In this document: in pieces, positions 35,408 through 48,200 of the stretch | Layout: the number at the start of each line of letters is the position of its first letter | How positions within the stretch are numbered: position 1 is the first letter of the stretch | DNA from: Punica granatum | Lineage: Eukaryota; Streptophyta; Magnoliopsida; Myrtales; Lythraceae | Length of the DNA stretch: 64,000 nt | Reading direction: 5' to 3' | NCBI RefSeq assembly: GCF_007655135.1 | Contig: NC_045131.1 | Span: 868,001 to 932,000, forward strand | The notes under the pieces: generated by a model | What the model was told of the DNA's origin: nothing | What the model saw: the letters and a program-made list of their open reading frames with translations, nothing else | Database searches by the model: none | Program-made: the position numbers and the translations under genes

Positions 35408-38089
35408 ATGGCCTCTCGCTTCTCTCTTCGCTTTCATCTCCCAAGACTCTCCCTTCTCACCAGCTCTTCAAGGCCCCCTCAGAATGCCCCGATAAATTTC
35501 TCGACTTTCTGCACAATTTCAGAATGTCCGGTAACCCCCGCAAAGAGGAAGACCTTTTCCCACATCTTTCAAGATTGCTCGATCCAGAAAGCCATAAGTA
35601 GTGGTAAAGAAGCCCATGCCCAGATGATTGTTTCGGGATTCACCCCGACAGTTTTCGTTGAAAACTGTTTAATGCAGATGTACGTAAAATGTTCGAACTT
35701 GGACTATGCTCGTAAAGTGTTTGATGGAATGCCTCAGCGGGACACTGTTTCGTGGAATGCCTTGGTATTTGGCTATGCTGGACATGGGGCGATGAGAGCT
35801 GCGGACGCTCTGTTTAGATTGATGCCCGAGAGAGACATTATCTCTTGGAATTGCCTGATTTCGGGGTTTGCACAGAACGAAGATTGCGTGAAATCAATTG
35901 GCGTGTTTAAAGAGATGCGGCAGGTGGGAACTGGGTTTGACCATTCTACGCTGTCCATTATCCTGAAAGTATCTTCTCTCTTGGAAGACTTGGGTTTGGG
36001 AGTTCAAGTGCATGTTCTTGCAATTAGGACAGGTTTTCACGATAATGTGGTCACTGCGAGTGCTCTTGTGGACATGTACGGGAAGTGTAAGCAATTGGAA
36101 AGTTCACTTCGGCTCTTCCAAGAGATGCCTGAGAGGAATTTGGTTTCTTGGAGTGCTCTCATTGCATGTTATGTTCAAAACGATCAGTTGATCAAAGCCA
36201 TAGATATATTTAAGGAGATGCAGCGAGCAGGAGTTGGTGTGAGCCAATCTACCTACGCCAGTGTTCTGAGGTCTAGTGCAGGTTTGACTGCACTTAGACT
36301 TGGGAGTCAGTTTCATGGACATGCCTTGAAGAGTAATTTCGGAGATGATGTGATAGTAGCAACTGCTACTTTAGATATGTACGGGAAGTGTGAGAGGTTG
36401 GACGATGCTCAGAAGCTGTTCAAAATGATGCCAAGACCCAGTTTGCAATCGTATAACGCGATTATTATTGGATATTCTCAGAGTGACAAGGGGTCTGAGG
36501 CTTTGCTTTTGTTTAGACTTTTGCAGAGATCTGGTCTTGGTTTCGATGAAATAAGTCTGTCGGGTGCATTAAGTGCATGTGGAGTATTTAAAGGGCTTAT
36601 CGAGGGACTTCAGGTTCATACGTTGACAATTAAGAGCACATTTAGATCAAGCATTTGTGTTAAAAATGCAATACTGGACATGTATGGAAAATGTGGAGCT
36701 CTAAGGGAAGCCTGCCTTGTTTTTGATGAAATGGAGAGAAGAGATGCCGTGTCCTGGAATGCGATTATTGCGGCCCACGAGCAGAATGAAGATGGAGAGA
36801 GGACTCTTGAGCTGTTCGCTTCAATGGTCCATTCAGGAATGGAGCCCGATGAGTTCACTTATGGGAGTGTTCTCAAAGCTTGTGGTGGTCTCCAAGCTTT
36901 GAGCTGTGGGGTGGAGATCCATAATAGAATAATCAAATTGGGAACCGGATTGGACATGTTTGTAGGAACTGCTCTCATTGATATGTATTCCAAGTGCGGG
37001 ATAGTGGAAGAGGCAGAAAAAATTCACAATAGACTGGAACAACAGACTACAATCTCGTGGAACGCGATAATCTCGGGGCTAGCCCTGCAAAATCAAAGCG
37101 AGGAAGCCCACAGATACTTCTCGTGGATGCTGGAGAATAATGCAGAGCCTGATAGCTTCACATATGCAACGATCCTTGACACCTGCGCTAATCTCGCGAC
37201 GATCAGCCTCGGGAAGCAAATCCATGCTAGGATTCTGAAGTTAAAGCTGCAAGAGGATGTATACATTTGCAGCACCCTTGTTGATATGTACTCCAAGTGT
37301 GGAAACCTTAATGATTCACATCTGATGTTTGAGAAAGCACCGAACAGGGACTTTGTGACATGGAATGCTATGATCTGCGGATACTCCCAACACGGGCTTG
37401 GAGAACAAGCTCTGCAAGTCTTTGAAAGAATGCAACATCATAATGTGAAGCCAAACCATGCGACTTTTGTTTCTGTCCTCCGAGCTTGTGCTCATATGGG
37501 GCTCCCTGAAAAGGGGTTGGAATATTTTGAGATGATGCTAGGAGAGTACAAGTTAGATCCTCAATTGGAGCACTATTGTTGTATGGTTGATATATTGGGT
37601 AGGTCTGGTCGGGTCAATGAAGCCCTCAAGCTTATCTGCCAGATGCCCATCGAGGCGGATGCGGTGATATGGAGAACTCTGCTGAGTACGTGCACTACTC
37701 ATGGTAGTGTGGAGGTAGCAGAGAAGGCAGCAAGTTATATTCTTCAATTGGAGCCTGAAGATTCATCTACTTATGTCCTGCTATCGAATATTTATGCAAA
37801 TGCAGGAATGTGGGAGGAGGTCTCAAAGATGAGGAAGGCGATGAGGAGTAATAAGCTGAGGAAGGAACCGGGTTGTAGTTGGATCCAAGTGAAGGATGAG
37901 GTTCATATGTTTCTCGTCGGTGATAGGGCTCACCCAAGTTGCGAAGAGATTTATGAGAAGCTTAATTTGCTGATTGCTGAGACGAAGGGTTCGGGTAACA
38001 TGATTGACTCTGAATGTCCCTTCAATGAGGAGACAAGAGAAGATGCATGCGAGCAACAAGAAGACTTGACTTTGAGTTTCGCATTGTAG
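35408..38089 (+). CDS. MEF13: PLS-class PPR RNA-editing factor, MEF13-like
   Basis: An intronless 893-residue protein; the ATG at 35408 (MASRFSLRFHLPRL...) gives an Arg/Ser-rich, acid-poor start typical of a mitochondrial targeting peptide. About residues 55-780 are PLS-type pentatricopeptide repeats (many DMYGKC / VSWNAII / HAxxxK-type segments). E and E+ domains follow (YVLLSNIYANAGMW, KEPGCSWIQVKDEVHMF, VGDRAHP) without a C-terminal DYW deaminase. Length and repeat-by-repeat wording correspond to Arabidopsis MEF13 (At3g02330), which is needed for C-to-U editing at several mitochondrial transcript sites. Lacking DYW, it would need a deaminase partner supplied in trans. The gene is flanked by the two halves of a segmental duplication of neighbouring AVT6/Furry DNA. 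Orthology is inferred from remembered sequence, not an alignment. Confidence 0.9.
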   Translation: MASRFSLRFHLPRLSLLTSSSRPPQNAPINFSTFCTISECPVTPAKRKTFSHIFQDCSIQKAISSGKEAHAQMIVSGFTPTVFVENCLMQMYVKCSNLDYARKVFDGMPQRDTVSWNALVFGYAGHGAMRAADALFRLMPERDIISWNCLISGFAQNEDCVKSIGVFKEMRQVGTGFDHSTLSIILKVSSLLEDLGLGVQVHVLAIRTGFHDNVVTASALVDMYGKCKQLESSLRLFQEMPERNLVSWSALIACYVQNDQLIKAIDIFKEMQRAGVGVSQSTYASVLRSSAGLTALRLGSQFHGHALKSNFGDDVIVATATLDMYGKCERLDDAQKLFKMMPRPSLQSYNAIIIGYSQSDKGSEALLLFRLLQRSGLGFDEISLSGALSACGVFKGLIEGLQVHTLTIKSTFRSSICVKNAILDMYGKCGALREACLVFDEMERRDAVSWNAIIAAHEQNEDGERTLELFASMVHSGMEPDEFTYGSVLKACGGLQALSCGVEIHNRIIKLGTGLDMFVGTALIDMYSKCGIVEEAEKIHNRLEQQTTISWNAIISGLALQNQSEEAHRYFSWMLENNAEPDSFTYATILDTCANLATISLGKQIHARILKLKLQEDVYICSTLVDMYSKCGNLNDSHLMFEKAPNRDFVTWNAMICGYSQHGLGEQALQVFERMQHHNVKPNHATFVSVLRACAHMGLPEKGLEYFEMMLGEYKLDPQLEHYCCMVDILGRSGRVNEALKLICQMPIEADAVIWRTLLSTCTTHGSVEVAEKAASYILQLEPEDSSTYVLLSNIYANAGMWEEVSKMRKAMRSNKLRKEPGCSWIQVKDEVHMFLVGDRAHPSCEEIYEKLNLLIAETKGSGNMIDSECPFNEETREDACEQQEDLTLSFAL

Positions 38090-38215
38090 TTCTAAAGTTG
38101 TCCCAAAGAATTAGTTACTTCTCTGGAGTCTGGTCCCTATTGCTTCAGCTTGTGTTGGGAAACTAGGAATTTTGGATGTTTTGATTCGGAGTCAGAATTG
38201 AATTTACTTGCGACA

Positions 38216-38850
38216 GATTTCAGCTCATGACCAATCAAAGATTTCAGCTCAAGTCAAGGCTAAGCAAAAGCTAAAGGTTGGTTCTGCTCGTATTGAAAGC
38301 TATATAAGTTTTGAAGCTTTCTTTGGCTGATCTGATCGCTGACAATAAGCTGCTTCTATATAGATATCTTAGACTTGAAGTAGTGGGGTTCTAAGTTGCT
38401 CGAAGATCAAATTATACCACAAGCTATATGGTAAATTTGTAAAGTAATGGAAAATATGACTATTGGAGATATCAACTGAAAAGAAGGAAAAGAAATGATG
38501 GAAGAACAAGGCGATTGCTGACGAAAAGACCCCTCCATTGCTCGAGGCAAGATGAAAATGTTGGTTTTAACGAGTTCAACAGCGCTTCCTAACTGGGGCG
38601 GTCTTTAATCTTTCAAACACAATTGTCAATGCTGGATCATGTCGCTGCCGGTTACGATTAGAGTGTTGGGTCTCAGTCTAGGAATTGATATGATTATCTT
38701 CTCGGCCTTCTTGACCGAGGCTTCAATTGAGTTGTTGCTCAGGTTCAGCCGAGCAGGGACTCTGTCTCGAAATAAATCTGCAGATGTTATGACTTCCTCA
38801 ATTCCCTTCTCTTTTCTGGTTTATTTCATTCTTGAACATATTTCTGTTAA
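38216..38850 (+). pseudogene. AVT6 pseudogene (5' leader + exon 1 fused to 3' UTR)
   Basis: A degenerate copy of the AVT6 gene at 32089. The leader matches from about 38240 (CTCAAGTCAAGGCTAAGCAA). The copied ATG at 38456 is followed by a stop at its eighth codon (38477-38479), and small indels break the exon 1 frame further on. The helix-1 and helix-2 region is still readable at 38639-38758 (FLTEASIELLLRFSRAG). At about 38760 the match jumps from exon 1 to the AVT6 3' UTR (AATAAATC.GCAGATGT), so exons 2-5 are deleted. Homology continues past the polyadenylation signal into 3' flanking DNA, which indicates DNA-level duplication rather than retroposition. Confidence 0.9.
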
Positions 38851-39240
38851 TGAGACGGAATCAGCAAAGGAGACACGAGGCTTTTGTGTCATCCTGTCCA
38901 AAGATCCTCTACTCGACGGGCCACTGGTGCTCTTCAATGACCCTACATATCACTCTCAAGAACAACGTACCTTGGCAGAATGAAAAGTCAGCGACGCGAT
39001 GCCCGTTTTAGCAGCTCACATGAATCCATTCTATAGCAGACAGAAAACCAAAATGACACAAAATGTAGGGGGTTTCTGTAAGCTGAGAATACAGAGCTAT
39101 AAATACTTTACAAGCTATATAACCACTCCCAGTCCAACAAAATCATACGCTACATATATACAACAACAAAAACCAGAGCATCAAACAAGCAGCTCCCCAT
39201 GGGAACGAGGGTCGACATCAGATCCCAAGCTTGCAGCCTC
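38765..39240. repeat. Segmental duplication, copy b
   Basis: Pairs with copy a at 34700-35195 in direct orientation. Its right end merges into the 3' UTR of the minus-strand Furry-like gene, whose stop codon is at 39266. Copy b is therefore in the ancestral position relative to that gene. Confidence 0.85.
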
Positions 39241-39265
39241 CATGTGACAAACTTCCTGATGCTGA

Positions 39266-42200
39266 TCATGGGTTGCTGATAGTAGTGACGAAAGGCACAA
39301 GTCGTCGGTAGTCCCTCCTCCGTCCGAGAGCACAGCTATCAAGAACCCGCCCAAGGATCAATCGTGTATTCCTCAGAGCCACTTCCCGAGGTGCCAATCC
39401 TGAATCGTTGGCACCTCCTTGGGAGGCCGAGCCCAACATAAATCCCAGTCCCGTCGGGTACTGAAGTGGCCCACTTCGAGCTTTAAATGACATCTGAGGG
39501 GCCAGGAGTTTCTCCTCAGGCCCAATCCCATTCTCGGCTGCGAGCTCATGAGGATGAGAGCCCGGTAATGAACTACAGCTCTGTAAAAGGGCTTCCAAGA
39601 CGCTTAAGGCTTCCCAACATAGAGTGCTCTCCACTAACTGGGACACAATCGCATACATATGTGGGCTCTGAGCTGCGTCCATTGGAGTGTGCTGAAGTAG
39701 GGCCTTGAGCAGCAATAGGATCACACGCTGATACTCAATGGGACCCTTCTCCAATAATCTCAGCAAGTGCCCAAAAGCGAGAGCTGAGTGCTTCGGGAAC
39801 CACTCGTTGCATAATAATGGAGAAACACAGGCAAGGAGGTTTTCAATACTCTTGATCTCACCTCGGGAATAGGCCATAAAGACAGTCGCCATATCGTCCA
39901 AAGACTTTGCCTGGCACCACATCGATATGTTCGCTGCAACAGAGAAAGCTTTCTGGTGCTGCTGCTGGAGTGGGGAGGCAGGACCCATGACCGGATCATT
40001 GCTGAGCTGGAGGCAGAGCCATGGGAGTAAGCCTGTGATATGCATCAAGAGCCTTGTCTCTGAGTCCCCGAAGATTGAGTCACAGGAATGGACAGTAATC
40101 CTTGAGAGGACCTCGATGGAGGCCCCATGACTGACTGTGGACATGAGCCCTTTGAGCACCAGAGGCTGCACACCTTCAAAAGCCGGGAGAGTTCCCATGG
40201 AGGATGGGATCTCGGAGGCACCTCTCGATTCTATCCTCTGAAAATCTCCAACCTCAACGTCAAGCTCATCCCTGGGCATGCTAGAGAGGAGGACATTCTC
40301 GGTCGTCCGATCCCAGAATGATAATCGATCAATGACTCGGGAGAAGAGCTCAAGGACTTGGCAATACACATGAACAAAGTCTGTGTGCATCATGGCTACA
40401 CAGCCCCAGAAGAGCTGAGGGTAAAGTATAAGCTTCTCCGGCTCCATATTCTCCACCATGACCTGTAATGTTAAGAGAATCTCCATAACAAATCCTAAGA
40501 CTGGCGGAACAGGGTTTCCTAAGCATCTGTGGAGGCAGCGGAGGAGGGAAACACAAGTATCACTCGTTACACTTGGGCGAAGTGCCCTATATATCTGGTG
40601 AGATCGACAAGCCAAGTGCCTCGAAGTGCATTCCATTGCCCATTTGAGAGCTTCAGCTCCCCAAGTTTCTCGTAAATCTCCTTGGAAGAAGATAGCATCC
40701 ACCATGCTCTGGACCAGGGAAGATAAGAGGGCTGCGCTGGGAAGCTCAGTCCTGACTACAGTGGGGTCCTCGTTCTCCCACATCATGGTCCCGCGCTTGG
40801 ACTGCACATACTTAATCAAGCTCTCAACCTGCTGCTTGTTCTCTCCGTCACTGTTCTCAACTTCGTACAGCTCCAAGTGCCGCCCAGCAAGAGAGTACAG
40901 CAGGTTCACAAGCAAGTGTTGACAATGTTCGAGGACGATATCTTCCGAGCTATCCATAGACACGAATGTGACGTGAAACAGTAGAGGCAAGTGTTCCCGG
41001 AAGTCCTCGTCGTTCTCGTATGCAATTTCCGCTAGAAGAATCAATGCTATGTCCGCATGAGTGAGAGAGTGCTGCTGATGACCTTGAAGTGCTGAGCGGA
41101 GCTCTTTAGCATTCACTCCATGCCCCGCGACTCCAGAGTGATGCCCCTCTTCACCAGAGTTTGGAGTATCGATGAGGTAGTCTCCACTGTCTCGAGACAC
41201 ATGGCGGCTCCTTATACTTCCTGTCGAGCTCCTGACTCCCATCAATGGGCCAGACATGTTGACCAGAGCAGGAAGGAGTTGACCTGAACGGCCTGCGGTA
41301 ACAGGGACAATGTTTAGCTCAGGAGGCATTGGGCTCAGTGGGCCCGACACACTTCGCCCTGTCACAGCTGATGTCCGCCAGCTCAAACTGCCACTTGCAT
41401 TCCTCAGTGGACCGTCGAGAGTACCCCGAACCAGCAATGGTGACATATGGGGTTGATTATCTACTAAAGAAGTGACCTGGGCTGCTGCCGGACACTGGGA
41501 GAACTCCAATAAGAAATTCCCACCTGCATCTCCCTTACTCGCTGTTGGGACAACTGGCTCAACACTATCCTCTAGCATCCTCTGAGACAGCTGAAACACT
41601 AAGTGATCGATAGTTCGCTGAGGGCATATACGTGCCAAATATAAGCTCACACGCTTAGCAACAGAGAAATATGTAGCAAATGCACCGCTTATTTCGGCAG
41701 AAGCATTTGAATCGCAATCTTCAATGCCCTTTGTTATCAGAAAGTCCAGAACAGGACTGATATTCCTGGGCTTGCTAGCAATAGTGCTCCACAGCTTCTC
41801 AATCTCATCAGGGAATTGATCTCCGTGCCTCCAGGTGACGTAGTAAAGGCTCTTCAGCAGCCTCTCGCTCCAACCTGACTCCTTGAGTTTCCAAAAATTA
41901 AGGTTCTCAATCCATGGAGCCATGCAGGTCAGGACCTGATGCTGAGCAATTATATCTACTGCATCTAGTTGTCTCTGCATGATTTCCTCGCAGAGGAGCT
42001 GGCTTAGCTCGGGGTGATCCTTTGCAAGCTTGCACGAAAGCTTGTACTGAAACTGCTGGTAGGAATCAGGAAGGTTACCAACCACAGCAGCTCGATAGCT
42101 TCCCGATCCATCTATCCCATCCTCGGCCCATTCGCGGTCAGAAAGGGTCTCCAACATCTGAAGTGCGTCATCACGGATCTGCCTGTTTGGGTCCACCACT

Positions 42201-45200
42201 TTGTATAAGATAAGGCTCAGAAGTCTCTGAATCTCACATTTTGGTATTTCCTGTCGCATATACACCTCTGCTAGCACACTAAAGTATCCATCGGCAATGG
42301 CAGGATCAGAGTAGTAGCACTGAAATGAAAAAGGTGAAATTATAATTTCTGAAAAAAGAGATGCCTCAAATTCTGAGCTATAAAAGGCGTTCATATGATT
42401 GAAAGCTTAAGAAAGAACTGATTTGATAGAGCATTTATATTTCATCTAAAATTTTTAAGAGCAGCTTGGTCAGAAGAATTTCTTCTGCCAAAAGAATACT
42501 GCTCAGATTAACGATATATCTATTGCAGAAAACAAGCCATACAAATCATAGATGAATCACCTGATCAATGCAAGCAGGAAATAGGTCCAAATTTGTGAGT
42601 AAAAGATTCTTCAAAGCCAATTTTGCCAAACTCACACGGAGATGACCGCCTCTGTTCCGACCAGCAGTTCCTCGCCCACCTTCTCCAGCGTACTTGGAAT
42701 AAGAGGGAGTTCTTGGATCTGCAGGAGAATAACCAAAAGGTGCCCTAGCAGCAGGCTCCATAAATAAACTATTTATCCAATTGATGACACGCCCGCTCAT
42801 CTTCCTTGCGTTGTCATCAAAGCAAGGTCCATACAAGAGCGAAGCCATAGCATTCATTGAGGCCCACTGAATGGCCTCAACCTGCTCACTCAGTTCTCTG
42901 TCAAATGAGAGCTTATCTACAGAATCTTTTGACCGAGAATGCTGTGAAGACTTGTAGCGTTCTACCTCACGGCGATAATCGCTCACACCATCTTGACCCC
43001 ATGTGCTTCCTCCATCATCACACCATGAGAGGAGTAAATCAAACAGCCGCTTCCTGGTTCTAAGATCAAACTTTTCTGACTTAGATTCGACAAATTCAGG
43101 GGCAAGTGTTTTTAGGATGGAAGCCAGTGCATAACGAAGTTGTTGCATTTCATGAAAGCACTCGGGGGGTGCGGAGCTTATGTGTCTCACTGTCTCATCA
43201 ATGAACTTCAGATAATGGAGGCGGAAAGCCGGCTTACGGGCCAACATTCCAGGCCAGATGCTTTCAGCAATTTTGCGATAAATATTAGCAATGTGGGCTC
43301 GGAGCTCCTCGCGGCGAGCTTTTTGGGACTGTATACACAAAGAAAGCATATCAGATATTCTTAGTTGAAGTAAAAAGTTTGGCGTGTGAAACTAGCCTTG
43401 ATTAAATAAGTACAATTAGAAAGAAACTCCCAAATGAAAATGGAAGCGTCACATAACAAAAATGTGCATAATGATAACTCAAGAGCCTTGCTGGGGAATA
43501 TTATATCATTTATTGCTGACAATGCGCCCGATAGAATTCCCAGATAAATTTCTGAAACACTAAATCACTACTGCGAGTTGGCAGTAACTGCTCTGAGCAC
43601 TATTGAGTCGCAGGCACATTGTCCATTTTCTCGGGGTCTCAAAGGTGTGCGGAAACACATAAGGAACCTTTCAATTGAAATCTAATTTTAAATGAAAGGG
43701 AAATAGAAAAGGCTGCATTCTCAACGAAACAGATCAAGCAAGGAATAAAGGTGTCTAGAATTTTACAACTCACCTTCCACTTCGGTTTTCCCTCTGTTTC
43801 CAGAGAAATCTCATCAATGAAAGATGCAAGCTCAGCAAACATAATTTCACATGCTTCCAGATGCGAGTGACCAAGAGCCATGGTGGCAGCATGCTAAGAC
43901 AAGCAAAGAAAAAGGTAACATCAACCCAAGGTCACAGGAAACATTTGAGAAAGAAATGAGCAGGTTTTGATGAAAGCTTTAGAACAATAGTTCATCCTCT
44001 TAAAGTTTGGATCTAAATATCATCATTATCCAGGGAATTCTTCCTTTCGCCCAAGATATTTTGGCCTTTCAGAATAACATATCTGCTCATATATTATATA
44101 TAAGTACCAAATTATAGAGTTTCATTGGCTACATACTGTGTGGGCTTCAGATCCAGATTTCAGTGAGGAGAATATTAGATGATAAAGAGATTTGCTTGCT
44201 GCTAAACCCCCAATTTCTCTGCTATCAGGAGGACATGAACATAAAAACATCGCGTACATAAGCCACTGATCCAGTTTATTCTCGGAGTCTTGTGCTTGAG
44301 TAGCCTTCCCACCTAACTCAACCGGTGTAATATGGGCAAGACGTTGCATGACCTCCACCCTACATGCAAAAGTACTATCATGAGAGAACCAAGCAGAAAC
44401 TACAATACTGAAGAGAGAAATAACAGAAGTATGCACTCCCAATATTTTCCACAATGTTTCTTAGTAAGAGAGCTATTATGGGTAAAGATAAAGGTTTGCT
44501 TACTTCGCTTCCTGAACAGAGCTTGGACATAGCTCTGCAGCATATTTTACAAGCTCACTGAGGCAACGTGCCCATCTATTCTTATCGGGGCTCTCAAATA
44601 TAATTGATTGTAGGGTAACATCAGGAGGAATGGCATCAGATTCACGCCTCAAGTCAAATGGACAGCCAGAATCCCAGTAGCAGCTCTGAAAAATCTCATC
44701 CTGTAATATGAAATATTCAAATTATAACACAGAAGCTGACCTGCCCCTCACCAAAATGAGATTTTGAACAGAAAGAGAGATGAAGAAGGGAAAGTGTAGC
44801 CACCCCATGTTCCTCTAGAACATCAATTATGAAAATTGGTCGGGCCTCGCTTATAATACAATCATCTGCTTGCTCACACATAGATAAATTCCATATATCA
44901 TTCCTAAGGGCACGGACACAGCGTAACAACTCCAGTGCAGTATGTCTGATTTGGCTGTCTACGGAACTCAGAAATATAAGACCAATTGCATCTATCTCTG
45001 AAGCATGAAACTCAATCATCTCCGTGGGCTGCAGGAAAGAAGGCTTTTTGTATCGTTCATATTCCCTCTCCACATTCTTCACATCTTCACTACTAAATTC
45101 AGGTCTACTGTCAGATAAGCATGCTCGCCAAAATCGCATGAGCTCCAGGAGGCGCCCCAATGCATTCTGAATGAGGAGAGGAAACTCATCGGGAAGCCGC

Positions 45201-48200
45201 AAAACAAAGTTCGCCATCCCTCTCATAACTGCATATCGGCGATGAGGAAGATATCTGACAATCCTGTTTAGGACTTGGACGGCTTCTTCACGAACTCCAG
45301 GATCAATGCTTATGCCATGTTGGGGTATTATTTCGGTGATTTTGTCACTTCGGCCAACTTCTTCTATTAGAAACGGTATGCATTTCAACACTGACCTAAA
45401 GAGTGATCCTTGAGCCTTGTCCTTGGTCACAGCATCTAGAGAAGCAGATTTCATCAGTACAAGGTGTTTCAGCAGAGAAAGCATATACTTCAAGGAAAGT
45501 CAAGCATCATCTGTACTAGAAAACTAGAGGATTTATCACTACGGGGGGGGGGGGGGGACGATATTTTAAGGATGCAGCTAAAACCTGCAAGAAGTAAAGG
45601 CGCATCAATCAAAATCATCAAACTATTTCTAATGGACTTAATTTCGAAACTGTCCCATATTAAACATCATTCTGACTGAAACACAATGCACCTTACCCTC
45701 TACCAGAGGACTATTCATTATAATTAATTAACAAAAAAAGAAAAACTCATGAAATGCATAAACTCGCCAGTTTCCACTTAACATAAATTAGAAAGGTATA
45801 GGTTACCTATGGTGGTCCTTGAAGAAGTAAAAAGAGCCTGACTGTAGATTCTATGGCAAGATCTCAATATAGATTCAATTGCTGCCTTCACTTTCGGTAT
45901 GTAATGACCAATATCATGACCTGCTCATTAGACAGACATTAAAATGGGTGCAGACAATTTTAACAGTTCTATAGCCTATCCAATACCTCATTGACGTAGA
46001 TGGCGCACCTTTGAATATTTCCAGGCCAACATGCTTGCTTGAAGGAGCCATGACAATGGAAAGCAAAGCACGCAAACCAATAACCTTGGCTTCACTTGGA
46101 CTATCTTGCTTAAGCAATTCCAAAATCATATGATTCATGGAAAAATCAAGGTTATGCTCAGAAATTGTAACACAAAATTCAACAAGTTTATCGTGCTGCA
46201 CATCCTGAGTGAGCAGTCCTTTCCTTAAAGCAGTCAAAAGTTGCGAGGTCACACTGTCCAAGTAGTCCCATCTTTGATTTTGCGCATGGCTAGAAGCATA
46301 CACACTCAAGTAAAATCTCATAACTCGATGAAGACAGCCCAAGGCCATAAAACGATGATTTTTGTCCTGCAGTAGTGCAGATGATGTCATGGGATTAGAC
46401 AGCAATAGGAAAAAATAATACCGGTAAAAGATCAACTGTTGAGTGCTAGAAAAACAAAAGGGTATGCATGATATTTTCAATTATCCAACAGAGATACGAC
46501 TGAACTTACTCTGAGAAGCTTGTAGAGTTGTTCCATGTGAGAGGTCAAGCTATTATTGAAAGTTTGAGGATCGCCAAGACAAAGAAGAAGAGTTACCAGA
46601 GGATAGCCAACCTAGCACGTAGGAAAGCATATGTCAATATTATAAAGATGATGAAGACAAAGGAGAGGTGGTACGCTAGACCAAAAGCAAAGGAGTAATG
46701 AGAAAGAATGAACTATAGCGCAAACATGATGGTTATAGCGAAGAGCTTGACTAAGGAGAGGAAATTGCTAAGTCACTGCATGATGCTCAAGTTCCAGATG
46801 AAGCATCCCTTAGAAATTGTGATGTTTTTGGCCAACTTAAGTTCCGCCAAATAGGAACAACCTCTCATGATAAGGATGTCCAACCGATCATTTCTATAAA
46901 GATCTGATGAAGATTACTCTATGTTTCTGTTACACACAACCCAAAATTTCAGAAATTCATATTGAGTACATATGTACTTACTGCTATATGTTTGCTTTGT
47001 TTGTCCATCCAATGAATAAGGTGTGTTCTAATGCGGCCCACAGCTTCATACCACAAAGTAAGTGCAGGCTCTACACCTGTTGGAGGCCACTGGCTTTTTC
47101 CACCATCAGCGAGAGGTGCCAGGATGTTGGAAAGCATACTACATAGTGCATGATGAAGCTCACTCTTTCGTTTATGAGGAGCTCGATTTAGAGGATTGGC
47201 TTTTGCCACGAAGGAGGCTGATGCATTTAATCCACCCTCAGTCTTTACCTAGGGAATTAAGGATTCTTTATGAGTTTCTAATCCCAATATTACTAGAAAA
47301 GAGAAAATGAAACTGTTTACCTACCCCGAGCTTCAGGTACCGCATACCATTAATGATACTGAGGGTTTCACTTCGAGCAACACTACTATCAATTGAACGA
47401 GTCTTGAGTTCATCGAAGAAACGCTCAGTTACTGAGCTGAACCTGTGGATGACATGCAAAGGGTCGATATCATCAGTGAAGTTTTACCCTTAACATGCAG
47501 AATTAAGTAAACTCATTTAATCCAAAAGCAGTACCAAATCTTAAACCATAATTATGGCCTACTTACTTAAGCAATGTTTGAAAAGCTGGAAGTACATGCT
47601 ACTTCCTGATGACTAATTATGAAAGCTTACTGCTTAGTATGAGAATGAAGTGCGACAGTATCACAAAATGGACAACAGAACGGAGTAATGGAAAACACAA
47701 GGCAAAAATCACCCTCATATATCACTCACAAAAAATTCCAGGAAGCCATACCAAGATATGATCAATAAAGCACGAGATCAGATTAGATTATTCTTCACAA
47801 AACTTTTCAAGCATTAGCTTTACAGATGTATTGATGAAAAAGAAAATGACTAGATGAACATCTATCTCACAGATAAAGTATCCACCAAGAAAGTTTATTG
47901 GCATCAATCATAATTAATGATCTACTGGAAGCAGCAAGGAGAAAAATAGAACCATGGCTACATACTCCAGATAAAACTTCATGGAATATAAGGTTGAATA
48001 TGATTACCTGATCCGGGACAAGGCACCTAAAAGTTGAGCAACCAGGTCCAGAAGGAGTCCTCTCAAATCAACCAATGAGGGATATTCTACCTGGCTTACT
48101 ACCCTGAAATGAGGACACACTGAGTTCATACATGGGAAAGCAAATGACTAGATTACGTGAATTTTCATAAGATTATATATTATAGAACATTTCTTTCACT

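Noticed and set aside
38639..38983. Apparent small transporter gene
   Set aside because: It is the surviving frame of the AVT6 pseudogene: exon 1 copy with upstream stop and a direct jump to 3' UTR sequence.
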